A stretch of 64,000 bases of DNA from Actinomycetes bacterium (GTDB lineage: Bacteria > Bacillota > Sulfobacillia > Sulfobacillales > JAIMBI01), in NCBI GenBank assembly GCA_023565505.1, contig JAIMBI010000006.1, positions 1 through 64,000 on the forward strand, given 5' to 3'. The notes beneath the pieces are model-generated. The model searched no databases. It saw nothing but the letters and a program-made list of their open reading frames with translations, and had not been told where the DNA came from. This document shows, in pieces, positions 49,598-58,037 of this stretch (positions within the stretch are counted from its first letter, which is position 1; the number at the start of each line of letters is the position of its first letter). A program made the position numbers and the translations under genes.

Positions 49598-49628
49598 AAT
49601 ATAGCAGACAGACCGGGCCGTGCGTCAA
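49598..49628 (-). promoter_or_regulatory. Promoter of the riboswitch-Ehr operon
   Basis: On the minus strand TTGACG (49623-49628) and TATATT (49598-49603) are 19 bases apart (18 to the overlapping CTATAT). Transcription from about 49590 would include the whole aptamer. Confidence 0.6.
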
Positions 49629-49768
49629 TCGGGCGGGGCGACGGTCCGGACCTTGGGACCGGGGGAACGCTGGCCCGGAGTCAGGGGGCGACGACGACGG
49701 CCGGGACCGCGAGGATGTCCCCCGCGCGGGGAGGAGGTCGAGCCCGGGGGCGGGCCGAACCGGCCGCG

Positions 49769-50704
49769 TCACCGGACCAGCCCCAGGACCGTGAGGCAGG
49801 CGGGGACCGTCAGCGCGCTGGCGACGGTGGACAGCGTGATGGTCTGGGCCACCTGTTCCGGGGCCGCCTCGAACTCGCGCGACAGGATGATGGCGTTGAT
49901 TGCCACGGGCGTCGCAATCTGAAGGACCAAGGCCCGGGCGGCGGCCGGCGGAAGGGGGAGCACGGCCGCCAGCCCCGCGGCGACGGCGGGCATGACCACG
50001 AGCCTGAGCCCGGTGCTCCACCACGCCACGGCGCTGCGAATGTCCCGGAGCCGCCAGTCTGCGATGGTGGCGCCGAGCACCACCAGGACGGTGGGCGAAT
50101 AGGCGTTGCCCGCGATGGTGGTCGCCGTGGCCAGGCCTTGGGGGACCGGCCAATGCAGCAGGTCGACCAGCGCCGCGGCCACCATGGCCCACATGGCAGG
50201 CAGACGGACGACCCGCCGCCACGCGGCGCGGGGATCCATGCTGCCCCGGCTGGCCAGATAGGCCCCGACGGTGTTGACGGCGACGATCTGGGTCAGGACG
50301 TAGATGACGGCAGCCTGGAGACTTCGGGGCCCCAAGGTGAACGCGACCAGGGGTAGGCCCAGGTTTGAGGAGTTGGAGAAGGCCGTCGTGAGGTCCAGGG
50401 CCGCCTGCGCGCCCTGGTCCGCGTGCAGCGCCCGGCCGACGCCGCGGCTCAGGAGCACCGCCGCCAGCACCACACCGGCGGCGAAGACCACGACGGCGGT
50501 GAGGTCGTGCAGCGACAGTCCCCGTTGGGTCAAAGCGTGGAAGACGAGCCCGGGCGTGAAGACGTACAGCGCCGTCCGCGACATGGCGGTCGAGTCGATG
50601 CGGAGCCGCCGCCGCAACAGGACCCCGGCCACCACGAACGCCGCCACCAGCAGGAGCGTCTGGCCGGCGAACCCGAGTTCGGCAAGCACGCGACCGGCGG
50701 ACAC
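49769..50704 (-). CDS. AEC (auxin efflux carrier) family transporter
   Basis: The 311-residue protein has ten hydrophobic segments arranged as two five-helix halves, typical of the AEC/BART superfamily. Characteristic segments are RTALYVFTPGLVFHALTQ, TTAFSNSSNLGLPLVAFTLG (the conserved N-x-GN/LP-like crossover) and NAYSPTVLVVLGATIADW. Members export organic acids such as malate; the substrate here is unknown. The start overlaps a possible TCTAG-GTA-CTAGA operator upstream (50723-50735). The IclR gene on the other side of the IS element is the natural candidate regulator. Confidence 0.85.
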   Translation of the reverse strand: MSAGRVLAELGFAGQTLLLVAAFVVAGVLLRRRLRIDSTAMSRTALYVFTPGLVFHALTQRGLSLHDLTAVVVFAAGVVLAAVLLSRGVGRALHADQGAQAALDLTTAFSNSSNLGLPLVAFTLGPRSLQAAVIYVLTQIVAVNTVGAYLASRGSMDPRAAWRRVVRLPAMWAMVAAALVDLLHWPVPQGLATATTIAGNAYSPTVLVVLGATIADWRLRDIRSAVAWWSTGLRLVVMPAVAAGLAAVLPLPPAAARALVLQIATPVAINAIILSREFEAAPEQVAQTITLSTVASALTVPACLTVLGLVR

Positions 50705-50743
50705 GGCGGTTCCTCCTTGTATCTAGGTACTAGAGATTGACAC

Positions 50744-51127
50744 TATTAGCCGTCGTCCTTGGGGAAAGGATGGGGGTCCGGGGGAAGGGAAACCCCTTGT
50801 GGATTGTGGGGATAACCTGGATAACCCCATTCCCCTCCGCTCGCCAGGACCGACGTCGTTTCCCGTCGAATCGGGCTGGTAGCCCGGTGCGGGGTCAGGC
50901 CTTTCCTCCTTGCGCCCGAGCGCTGCGAAAGATTGCCGCCCCGAGCCGGCGGGGTTGATCGCCGACACCCACGGTGCGCCCCCGGCGGAGTCACGGAGAG
51001 CAGCAGCTCCGTGCGTGCCGTCTCCCCGGGACCGAAGCGCCGATCCGTGCGCAAGGCTGCGGCGGCCCCGCCGGCCGACGGGACCCCCTTGCCGGGGCAC
51101 AACCCCTGGGGAAGGGAGGTGAGAGTC
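50744..51127 (+). other. Non-coding 5' region of the IS110-family element, candidate bridge RNA locus
   Basis: This 384-bp stretch contains no convincing gene and precedes the recombinase. Several hairpins are visible, such as CGGGCT-GGT-AGCCCG near 50877-50891 and CACGGAG…CTCCGTG at 50992-51013. IS110-group elements encode a structured bridge RNA in the non-coding end upstream of the recombinase, which directs target and donor recognition. The element's left boundary could not be fixed by eye. Confidence 0.5.
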
Positions 51128-52384
51128 ATGTCCGAATTGCTGGTGGGGATTGACGTCAGCCGGGACACCCATCACGTGGCCTTCACGGATGCCACCGCCA
51201 CCCATCGCTGGGGCCGCCTGACCGTGCCCAACGACGCCGGAGGCGCCCTCCAGCTGGCCCAGGCGATTCACGACCAGGCCGCCGCCCATGGGTGCGACAC
51301 CGTCCGCATCGGCTGCGAGGCCACGGGCGTCTACGCCTGGCATCTGGCGCTCTGGCTGAGCCAGCCCACGGACCCGCCCCGGCCCTGGGCGGTCTACCTG
51401 CTCCAGCCGCGCACGGTGCACCGGTACGCAGCCACGTTCGCGAGTAAACGGGCCAAGACGGACCGCCAGGACCCCTGGCGCATCGCCGAGGTGCTGAGCC
51501 ATCCGGCGTGGTTGCCCCGGCCCTTCCAGTTGGCCGAGCGCACCATCGCTCTGCAGCGCCTGACCCGGCATCGGCACCACCTGGTGCGCCAGCTCACGCG
51601 CCTCAAGAACTACGCCGCGAGCTACCTGTTCTTGAAGGCCAACGGCTTGGTCTGCCATCCGCCGTGGTCCGACCCGTGGGGCGCGGCGGCTGCCGCTGTC
51701 CTCCTCCAGTACCAGACGGTGGAGGATATCGCCGCCGCCCCCTTGGCGGAGCTGGTCGCCTGCCTGCAACGCGGGGCCCGCGGCCATCTGGCCGACCCGG
51801 ACCGGGTGGCCCAGGCGGTCCGCCAAGCGGCCCGGGCTTCGTTCCGGTTGCCGGAGGTCCTCAAGGAGCCGGTGCATCAGATCCTGAGTTGGACCTTGCA
51901 GGACATCCGGTATCTCGAGGCCCAGATCAAAGCCGTCGATCGACGGATTGCGCGCGAACCGGCGGCCCGCACGAACCGGCTGCTGACCGTCCCGGGGATC
52001 GGGCCGGTGTTTGCGGCCGGCATCTTGGCCGAAATCGGGGACATTACCTTCTTCCCCGATGATGACCAAGTGGCCCAGTTCGCGGGCTTGACGTGGCCGC
52101 CCGCCGCGTCGGGGCAGTACACGCCCGAACATCCGCCATTGGCCCGGACCGGCAACGCCTATCTCCGCCACTACCTGGTCGAAGCTGCGAACAGCGTCCG
52201 ACGGCACGACGCCACATACGCAGCGTACTATGAACGCAAGCTGGCCGAGAGTACGCCGCCCGCACACCATCGGGCGTTGGTGCTCACCGCACGCAAACTG
52301 ACACGCTTGGTGACCGCTCTGCTGCGCGATGACCGGGCGTACGACCCGACGTACCGCTCTGTGCGGCGGCGTCGTCACGGTTAA
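51128..52384 (+). mobile_element. IS110-family transposase (DEDD recombinase)
   Basis: The 418-residue protein has the RuvC-like DEDD domain: VGIDVSRDTHHVAF (first Asp), IGCEATGVYAW (Glu), and KTDRQDPWRIAEV (Asp pair). The C-terminal transposase_20 domain has RLLTVPGIGPVFAAGILAEIG and a later Tnp domain segment RTGNAYLRHYLVEAANSV; the catalytic serine is probably in the latter region. ATG 51128 follows GGGAGGTGAGAG. Only this copy is in the window and it reads through intact, so it may be active. It sits between an AEC transporter gene and an IclR regulator gene. Confidence 0.93.
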
Positions 52385-52529
52385 CCGCCTCCTTGACGAC
52401 CGGCAGGGGCCAGAGCACCAGATCCTGCCAGTCACCATGTCCGGGGGCCTACCGGGGTTTTCGTGTGCCTCACATCCCGGTCGAAATGAGGGCTTGACAC
52501 CTACACCCCACTCTTGCTCGACCGTCTTG

Positions 52530-52549
52530 TAAAATAAGAACGCCTTATT
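52530..52549 (+). promoter_or_regulatory. Probable IclR promoter/operator
   Basis: A TAAAAT -10-like box (52530-52535) overlaps a perfect inverted repeat AATAAG-N5-CTTATT (52533-52549), 41 bases before the IclR start. IclR regulators often repress their own genes through such sites. Confidence 0.45.
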
Positions 52550-52590
52550 GGAAAACGGTACACCAGCAGTATAGCAAAAGGGGGCCCGAC

Positions 52591-53304
52591 ATGAGAGACA
52601 GAGTCGCCGAGGGACGCGGCAGTGCCCCGCTGGCCAAGTACGTTGGGTTGCTCGACCTCCTGGCGGCCGGCGGGCCGGCGACGCCCGCGGAGCTGGTGAC
52701 GCGGACCGGCTTGGCCCGTCCGACGGTCTATCGGTTGCTGGCCAATCTCGAAAACCTGGGGCTGGTGCGGCGGGATGGCACGGGGGCGGTCCGCCTGGGC
52801 CTCCGGCTCATCCGGTGGGGACAGGCGGCGCTGGACCTCGACGTCGTCCAGGTGAGCCGTCCCGTCATGACCGCGCTGCACCAGCAGACGGGGGAGAGTG
52901 TCCAACTGTATGTGCCCGACGGGGATGCGCGCGTCTGCGTGATGGCGGTCGACCGGGGTGCGGGACTTCGGGACACGGTGCCGGTAGGGGCCCGTCTGCC
53001 GCTGGACCGGGGATCGGCCGGCAAGGTGCTCCGGGCCTTCGGGGCGGTCCGGGTCGCCTCGGAGGACGACCCGGAGCTGGCGGCGATCCGCCGGCAGGGA
53101 TACGCCGAGAGCGTGGCCGAACGGGAACCGGGGGTGGCGAGCGTGAGCGCCCCCATCCGCGATCCGTTGGGGGTTGTGGTCGCGGCCATCTGCGTGAGCG
53201 GTCCGCTGAGCCGGCTCGGGCCGTCGCCCGGGGCCCGGTTCGCCGATGCCGTCGTGGAGGCAGCCCGGCAGGTGGAGGCGGCCTGGGCGCGCCGCGAGCG
53301 GTGA
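52591..53304 (+). CDS. IclR-family transcriptional regulator
   Basis: The 237-residue protein has an N-terminal winged helix (AKYVGLLDLLAAGGPATPAE … TGLARPTVYRLLANLENLGL) and a C-terminal effector-binding domain (LHQQTGESVQLYVPDGD, PLDRGSAGKVLRAF, VASVSAPIRDPLGVVVAAICVSGP). IclR regulators usually control neighbouring catabolic or transport genes. The divergent AEC gene 1.9 kb away, now separated by the IS110 element, is the likely target. ATG 52591 follows AAAGGGGG. Confidence 0.92.
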   Translation: MRDRVAEGRGSAPLAKYVGLLDLLAAGGPATPAELVTRTGLARPTVYRLLANLENLGLVRRDGTGAVRLGLRLIRWGQAALDLDVVQVSRPVMTALHQQTGESVQLYVPDGDARVCVMAVDRGAGLRDTVPVGARLPLDRGSAGKVLRAFGAVRVASEDDPELAAIRRQGYAESVAEREPGVASVSAPIRDPLGVVVAAICVSGPLSRLGPSPGARFADAVVEAARQVEAAWARRER

Positions 53305-53319
53305 CCGCCGTCCCGGTCC

Positions 53320-54195
53320 TCACGCCCCGCGACGAGGCGGCGCGCCGGTCGGACGGGCGAGGGGGAGGGAAAAGGCCGTGAACTCCGCGGCACCGCTGGC
53401 CAGGAAGGATCGGTTGGCGGCCCGCTTGGCCTCGAACACCGTGTGGGCGGCGTCGCGGAAAGCGGGCGGGAAGCCCAGGCTTTCCCCCTCGGCCAAGCGG
53501 GTCAGGATGCGGCGATAGGCCGCCTCGGCCCGCCGGCCCGCGTCCGGCCTGTGGGAGAGGGAGTCGGCCCGCACGCGGTAGACGTGCAACGGTTCGGGAC
53601 ACAACCAGGCGGCGCCGCCCGCGCGGGCCAGGGCCCCCAGGTTGAACAGGACGTCCTCGGCGAAGTCGACGGCCGGATCGAAGGGCCGTACCCAGTCCCG
53701 GTGGATGAGCGGGAAAAGAGGATGGTTCACCGCGGCGATGTCCCAGAAGTCCACCCGGCGGGGATCCGGCGGCGAGTCCGGGAGCAGCGGGCCGCGGGGC
53801 GCGTCGTGGGCGTCGTCCCAGCGGAGGATGTTGTCGAAGGCGATGCCGTCGTGGCGGGCCAGCTCCAGGAGGCGCTCGAGCTTGGCCGCGTGCCACCAGT
53901 CGTCGGCGTCAAGCACCGTAATCCATTCGCCGCGGGCGACGCGGAGCGCCGCGTTGCGGGCGACCGACGGACCGCGGGCCACCCCGCCCGAGTCCAGGAA
54001 GCGGATCCGGGGATCGGGGGGGAGCGACGGGCGATAGTCGGTGCCGTCGTCGGACACGACCAAAAGCTCCCAGTCGGATCGCGACTGGGCTAAGACGCTC
54101 CGGACGGCCCGGCCGATGGTGGCGCCGGCCCGGTACGCCGCGAGCAGCACCGAAACCGCGGGACGCCGCAGGGCGACATCGACCCGGTCGCTCAT
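53320..54195 (-). CDS. Family 2 glycosyltransferase
   Basis: The 291-residue protein has the GT-A fold signature: VSVLLAAYRAGATIGRAVRSV, a central DDG (VSDDGTDYRP) and the metal-binding WITVLDADDWW. A possible catalytic base region is FDPAVDFAEDVLFNLG. No membrane segment is seen, so it is a cytoplasmic, perhaps membrane-associated enzyme; the acceptor is unknown. ATG 54195 overlaps the stop of the upstream histidine kinase gene (ATGA), which puts it in the same operon as a two-component system. Confidence 0.88.
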   Translation of the reverse strand: MSDRVDVALRRPAVSVLLAAYRAGATIGRAVRSVLAQSRSDWELLVVSDDGTDYRPSLPPDPRIRFLDSGGVARGPSVARNAALRVARGEWITVLDADDWWHAAKLERLLELARHDGIAFDNILRWDDAHDAPRGPLLPDSPPDPRRVDFWDIAAVNHPLFPLIHRDWVRPFDPAVDFAEDVLFNLGALARAGGAAWLCPEPLHVYRVRADSLSHRPDAGRRAEAAYRRILTRLAEGESLGFPPAFRDAAHTVFEAKRAANRSFLASGAAEFTAFSLPLARPTGAPPRRGA

Positions 54196-55604
54196 GACCC
54201 GGCCAGGCGGACGCCCCCGGCCGGAGCGTGGCCGGACGGCACGAAGGGGGCGACGAGTTCGACCACGGTCCCGGACCCCGGACGGCTTCGGACGACGAAC
54301 TGCCCCCCGAGCTCCTCCGCCCTCTGGGCGAGGTGCTTCAATCCGAAGTGACCCGGGGCGGCCGGTGCCTCCGGCGAGAATCCGACGCCGTCGTCCTCCA
54401 CCGTGATGCGGAACCGCTCGTCCTCCCCCCGCCACGTGATCTCGATGCGCTCGGCGTGGGCGTGGCGCGCGACGTTGGTGAGCGCCTCCCGGATCCACGC
54501 GAGGACGTTGTCGCGTTGCCGCGGACTCAACTGGTCGTACTGGCGGTCGCTGGTGTGAATCCGGGTCATGCCTTTGAGGCCCAGCTCCGCCACGATGGCG
54601 TTCACCGACTGGAGCCAGTCCTGCTGCTCCTGCTTGAGGTCGAAGATGTAGTGGCGAATGTCGCTGGTGATCCGGCTCAGGCGATCGCCCAGGTCGTCCA
54701 GGATGTCCCGCAGCTCACGCTGCTCGGGCGGGATCTTCGGCAGGAGCGTGTCGATGGTCAGCATGACGCCGTACAGCGACTGGATCGTGCCGTCGTGCAG
54801 GTCCATGCCGATGCGCTGGCGTTCCTCGATGACCGCGAGGCGTTCGAGTTCGTTGTTGAGCCGCGCATTCGAGATGAGGACCGCCGCCTGCCCGGCCAAC
54901 AGCGCGACGAGCTCCTCGTCGTCCTCCGTGAACGGTCCCTGGGCCTTGTCGGTGAGATAGAGGTGCCCGACCACCTGTTCGCGGAAGAGCACCGGCATGC
55001 CGAGGAAGCTGGTCATCTCGGGGTGGTTCGGCGGCCAGCCCACGGAGGCGGGGTGCTCGCGGATGTTGGCCACCCGGAGCGGTCGGCGGGTGCGGATGAC
55101 TTCGCCCAGGAGACCGCGGCCCCGGGGCAGCGAGCCGATGGCCCGGACCTGCTCCGTGGAGAGCCCGGACGTGATGAACCGGGCGATGGTCTCGTCGGGA
55201 TTGAGGACCGCCAGCGCGCCGTAGCGGGCCCCGGTGAGCTCGCGGCTCAGCTGCACGACACGCTGCAGGATGCCTTCCCAGTCGCGGTCCTCCGCGATGG
55301 TGGTCATGGCCTCCTGCAGGAGGCGCAGGCGGTCGCGCTGTTGCTCGGTGGTCGCCAGAAGGCGCGCGAGTTCCGCGTACTGGGCCTTGATGCGGGTGAG
55401 GAAGCCGTGGGAGTAGAGCAGGGTGAGCACGATGGTCAGCCCGAAGATGACGGCGTCCGCCCGCGGCGTGGGCCAAAACCGGACCAGCAGGAGGCGATCC
55501 ACCAGCGCCAGGCCGATGAGGCCGCAGATCGGACTCAGGTAGGCCACCCAGTAACCCGCCCGGGTCAGCGGCGTGAGCAGCGGGGTCGTGGCGCGCGTGC
55601 TCAT
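54192..55604 (-). CDS. DevS/NarX-like sensor histidine kinase with GAF domain (copy 1)
   Basis: The 470-residue kinase has two N-terminal membrane segments (~18-42 and 50-67), a GAF domain (~105-250), a HisKA_3 domain with phospho-acceptor His270 (RIGMDLHDGTIQSLYG) and an ATPase domain (REALTNVARHAHA, VEDDGVGF, GHFGLKHL). The GAF segment VGWPPNHPEMTSFLGMPV resembles that of mycobacterial DevS/DosT, where the domain binds haem. ATG 55604 overlaps the stop of the regulator gene, forming an operon with regulator, kinase and glycosyltransferase. Confidence 0.93.
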   Translation of the reverse strand: MSTRATTPLLTPLTRAGYWVAYLSPICGLIGLALVDRLLLVRFWPTPRADAVIFGLTIVLTLLYSHGFLTRIKAQYAELARLLATTEQQRDRLRLLQEAMTTIAEDRDWEGILQRVVQLSRELTGARYGALAVLNPDETIARFITSGLSTEQVRAIGSLPRGRGLLGEVIRTRRPLRVANIREHPASVGWPPNHPEMTSFLGMPVLFREQVVGHLYLTDKAQGPFTEDDEELVALLAGQAAVLISNARLNNELERLAVIEERQRIGMDLHDGTIQSLYGVMLTIDTLLPKIPPEQRELRDILDDLGDRLSRITSDIRHYIFDLKQEQQDWLQSVNAIVAELGLKGMTRIHTSDRQYDQLSPRQRDNVLAWIREALTNVARHAHAERIEITWRGEDERFRITVEDDGVGFSPEAPAAPGHFGLKHLAQRAEELGGQFVVRSRPGSGTVVELVAPFVPSGHAPAGGVRLAGS

Positions 55605-56281
55605 GGCGAGCCGGCCGGCTTCCTCTCCTGGGCCTCGCGCCGGGCGAGGTAGGCCGCCGCCTCGGCGCGGCGGTTGAGACCCAGCTTGGACAGGATGTTG
55701 CTGACGTAGTGCTTGACGGTCTTCTCGCTCAGGTAGACCTGCTCGCCGATCTCCCGGTTGGTGAGCCCCGCGGCGATGAGCTCCAGGATGCGGCGCTCCT
55801 GCTCCGTGAGGTCGTCCAACGGGTCGTGGGGGACGTTCCGCGTGGTCGCCCGCCGGAGCACCTTGTCGGCAACCGCCGGATCCAGGATGGAGCCGCCCTG
55901 CGCGACCGTGCGCACGGCGTCCAACACCGTCCGTCCCCGCGCATTCTTGAGGAGATAGCCGGCGGCACCGGCTTCGAGGGAGCTGAACAGCAGATCGTCG
56001 TCCCCGAAGGACGTCAGCATGATGACGTGCGTGTCGGGCTGCGCCGCCTTCCACTGCCGACACACGTCGACACCGGACCCGTCGGGCAGACGGATGTCCA
56101 GGAGCAACACGTCGACGGGGGTCGACCGCATCAGGCGCAGGGCCTCCTCCACCGTACCCGCTTCCCCCACCATGCGGCAGTCCGGCTCCTGGTTCAGGAG
56201 TTCCGCCAAGCCCACGCGGACCACTTCGTGGTCGTCCACCACGGCCACGCGGATCGGCTCACCCTCGGGCATGCTGGCCAT
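55601..56281 (-). CDS. NarL/DevR-family response regulator (copy 1)
   Basis: The 226-residue regulator has a receiver domain (IRVAVVDDHEVVRVGLAELL; phospho-acceptor in VLLLDIRLPDGSG; switch residue in HVIMLTSFGDD; K in GYLLKNARG) and a LuxR-type helix-turn-helix (LTEQERRILELIAAGLTNRE … LSEKTVKHYVSNILSKLGL). ATG 56281 follows GGAGGGG. It is probably phosphorylated by the kinase whose gene overlaps it. It is strikingly similar to the second regulator at 62150-62824. Confidence 0.95.
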   Translation of the reverse strand: MASMPEGEPIRVAVVDDHEVVRVGLAELLNQEPDCRMVGEAGTVEEALRLMRSTPVDVLLLDIRLPDGSGVDVCRQWKAAQPDTHVIMLTSFGDDDLLFSSLEAGAAGYLLKNARGRTVLDAVRTVAQGGSILDPAVADKVLRRATTRNVPHDPLDDLTEQERRILELIAAGLTNREIGEQVYLSEKTVKHYVSNILSKLGLNRRAEAAAYLARREAQERKPAGSP

Positions 56282-56522
56282 GCTTGTTCCCCTCCGGTAG
56301 GTTCCGCTCGCACTTACGCCGGACGTCTCGATCTTCAGCATACCATGGCAAATTCCCGCGCGTGAAGGAAAGCGGCGGCGCCCGCCGGAGCTTCCTCCGG
56401 GGGGTCGTCCGGAAACCCCGATGGTGGTCGTTCGGCTCGGCGCAGGGCGCCTGCCGGTCCGTACGATGCAGCGGGCGGGGATATCCGGAGCGCCCGGCCA
56501 CGGGCGTCGGGAGGGTCGGAGA

Positions 56523-57101
56523 ATGTCATCACAGGACGCGGCGACGGTGTCGTCCCGATGGCTCGAGGCGATGGCGGCCTCGGTGCGCGAGGTGGTGCTC
56601 GGCGTCAACGACGGTCTGGTGTCCATCACGGGCCTGGTGGTCGGCGTGGGGGCGTCGGGGATGGCCGCCCGGTTGGTGTTGCTGGCGGGACTGGCGGCCA
56701 CGGCCGCGGCCACGGTGTCGATGGCGGTCGGGACCTACCTGGCGGCCGCCGCCGAGTATGAGTATCGGAGGGCGCGCGGGGAACGGGCGGCGGCGTCGCC
56801 GGGCGGGGGAGCCGGGCCCGGCCCGGCGGTCCGGGCGGCCGTGATGGGCCTGGCCGTCGTCTTGGGGTCCCTTCCGCCTTTGCTGCCGTTTCTGCTGCCG
56901 TTGGCGCCGGGCGAGGCCTTGGGGGCCGCCGTGATCCTGGCCGCGGTCGCCGCCTTCGGGTTGGGGGTGGCCAAAGGCCGACTGACGCGCACGGCACCGT
57001 GGCGGGCCGGGATCGTCTTCGTCGGGGCGGCCGCGTTCGCGGCCGGGTGCGGCATGCTGGTGGGCCGTCTGCTCGGGGGGCTTCCCGTGACCGGCGCTTG
57101 A
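56523..57101 (+). CDS. VIT1/CCC1-type transporter
   Basis: The 192-residue protein has five hydrophobic segments and the family start VREVVLGVNDGLVSITGLVVGVGASG, then ATVSMAVGTYLAAAAEYEY. Such proteins move iron or manganese across membranes; the metal here is unknown. It lacks the long metal-binding domain of plant VIT1 between helices 2 and 3, with only a short Pro/Gly-rich loop. ATG 56523 follows GGGAGGG. It is divergent from the two-component operon. Confidence 0.82.
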   Translation: MSSQDAATVSSRWLEAMAASVREVVLGVNDGLVSITGLVVGVGASGMAARLVLLAGLAATAAATVSMAVGTYLAAAAEYEYRRARGERAAASPGGGAGPGPAVRAAVMGLAVVLGSLPPLLPFLLPLAPGEALGAAVILAAVAAFGLGVAKGRLTRTAPWRAGIVFVGAAAFAAGCGMLVGRLLGGLPVTGA

Positions 57102-57272
57102 CGGGGACAGCGTGGCGGCCGGGGACGACGGCTCCGGGCGGACGGTCCACCCTGTGGCGCCGGGCCCGTCAGGGCCGGCCGTCCGGCAGGAACTTCGTCC
57201 GCCGAGCCGAACCCTTACGACACCGGCCCGGGAGCGCCGGCAGCCGGGGACGCGCGGAGGCCGCACACACGC

Positions 57273-57845
57273 ATGTCCGAAGAGGACCGGGAACGTTGGA
57301 ATGCCCGATATCGGGCCGGCCACGGACCCCGGGGTCTTCCCGACCCCGAGGTGGTCCGGTGGGTAGGAACGGTGCCGCCCGGCGGGCGCGCCTTGGACGT
57401 GGCCGCCGGCACGGGCCGGCATGCGCTCTGGCTCGCGGAGCGCGGCTGGATCGTCGACGCCGTCGACGTCTCCGAGGTGGCGTTGTCCGAGCTGGGCCGT
57501 GAAGCCGAGGCGCGGGGCGTCCCGGATCGCATCCACATCATTTGGGCCGACCTCGACGACTGGTCCCCGCCGCCGGGGCGGTACCGCCTCGTCGTCATGG
57601 CGTTCTTCGTGGACCGGCCGCTGCTGGACCGTCTCGATCTCGCCCTGAAGCCCGGCGGTTTCCTGTTCTGCCGGTCGTTCCTGGAGCATTCCCCCCTGCT
57701 GGCCCACAATCCCGGCCACGCGTGGCGGCCGGGAGAGCTCGGGGAACGGTTCGCCCACTGGCGCATCCTCCACCTGCACGAATCCGCCAAGACGGCGCTC
57801 GTGACCTTGTGGGCGCAGAAACCGCCCGCCGAGTCCGGCCGGTGA
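57273..57845 (+). CDS. Class I SAM-dependent methyltransferase (TehB-like)
   Basis: The 190-residue protein begins WNARYRAGHGPRGLPDPEV, then motif I GRALDVAAGTGRHALWLAER, acidic loop VDAVDVSEVALSEL, and motif IV IIWADLDDW … YRLVVMAFFVDRPLL. It resembles TehB-like methyltransferases, some of which act on tellurite or thiols; the substrate is not known. ATG 57273 has only weak purine-rich upstream sequence. Confidence 0.8.
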   Translation: MSEEDRERWNARYRAGHGPRGLPDPEVVRWVGTVPPGGRALDVAAGTGRHALWLAERGWIVDAVDVSEVALSELGREAEARGVPDRIHIIWADLDDWSPPPGRYRLVVMAFFVDRPLLDRLDLALKPGGFLFCRSFLEHSPLLAHNPGHAWRPGELGERFAHWRILHLHESAKTALVTLWAQKPPAESGR

Positions 57846-57874
57846 TCTCTCGGGCACCGGCGCAAGGACCGAAC

Positions 57875-57894
57875 GGCCCATCCCCGGATGGGCC
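57875..57894 (+). terminator. Perfect inverted repeat after the methyltransferase gene
   Basis: GGCCCATCC-CC-GGATGGGCC forms a 9-bp stem 30 bases past the stop codon without a T-run. It may act as a weak terminator or, since it lies upstream of the oxidase gene, as an operator. Confidence 0.35.
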
Positions 57895-58037
57895 ATCCGC
57901 CCGGGTTGGGCCCACGACAAACGGCCCTATGGACTGCCGCCCTCCGCCCCTACGCTAGGGCCAAGCGACCGGGGCCCGACGTGTCTCCGAGGGGTTCGAT
58001 GCGGGCCTGCGAGGGTCGCTCGGGAGGGAACGGCCGG

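Noticed and set aside
57895..58037. DosR-box-like GGGCC/GGCCC motifs upstream of ctaD
   Set aside because: Several GGGCC-type words occur, but in a GC-rich genome they are expected by chance and no clean GGGAC-N4-GTCCC palindrome was found.
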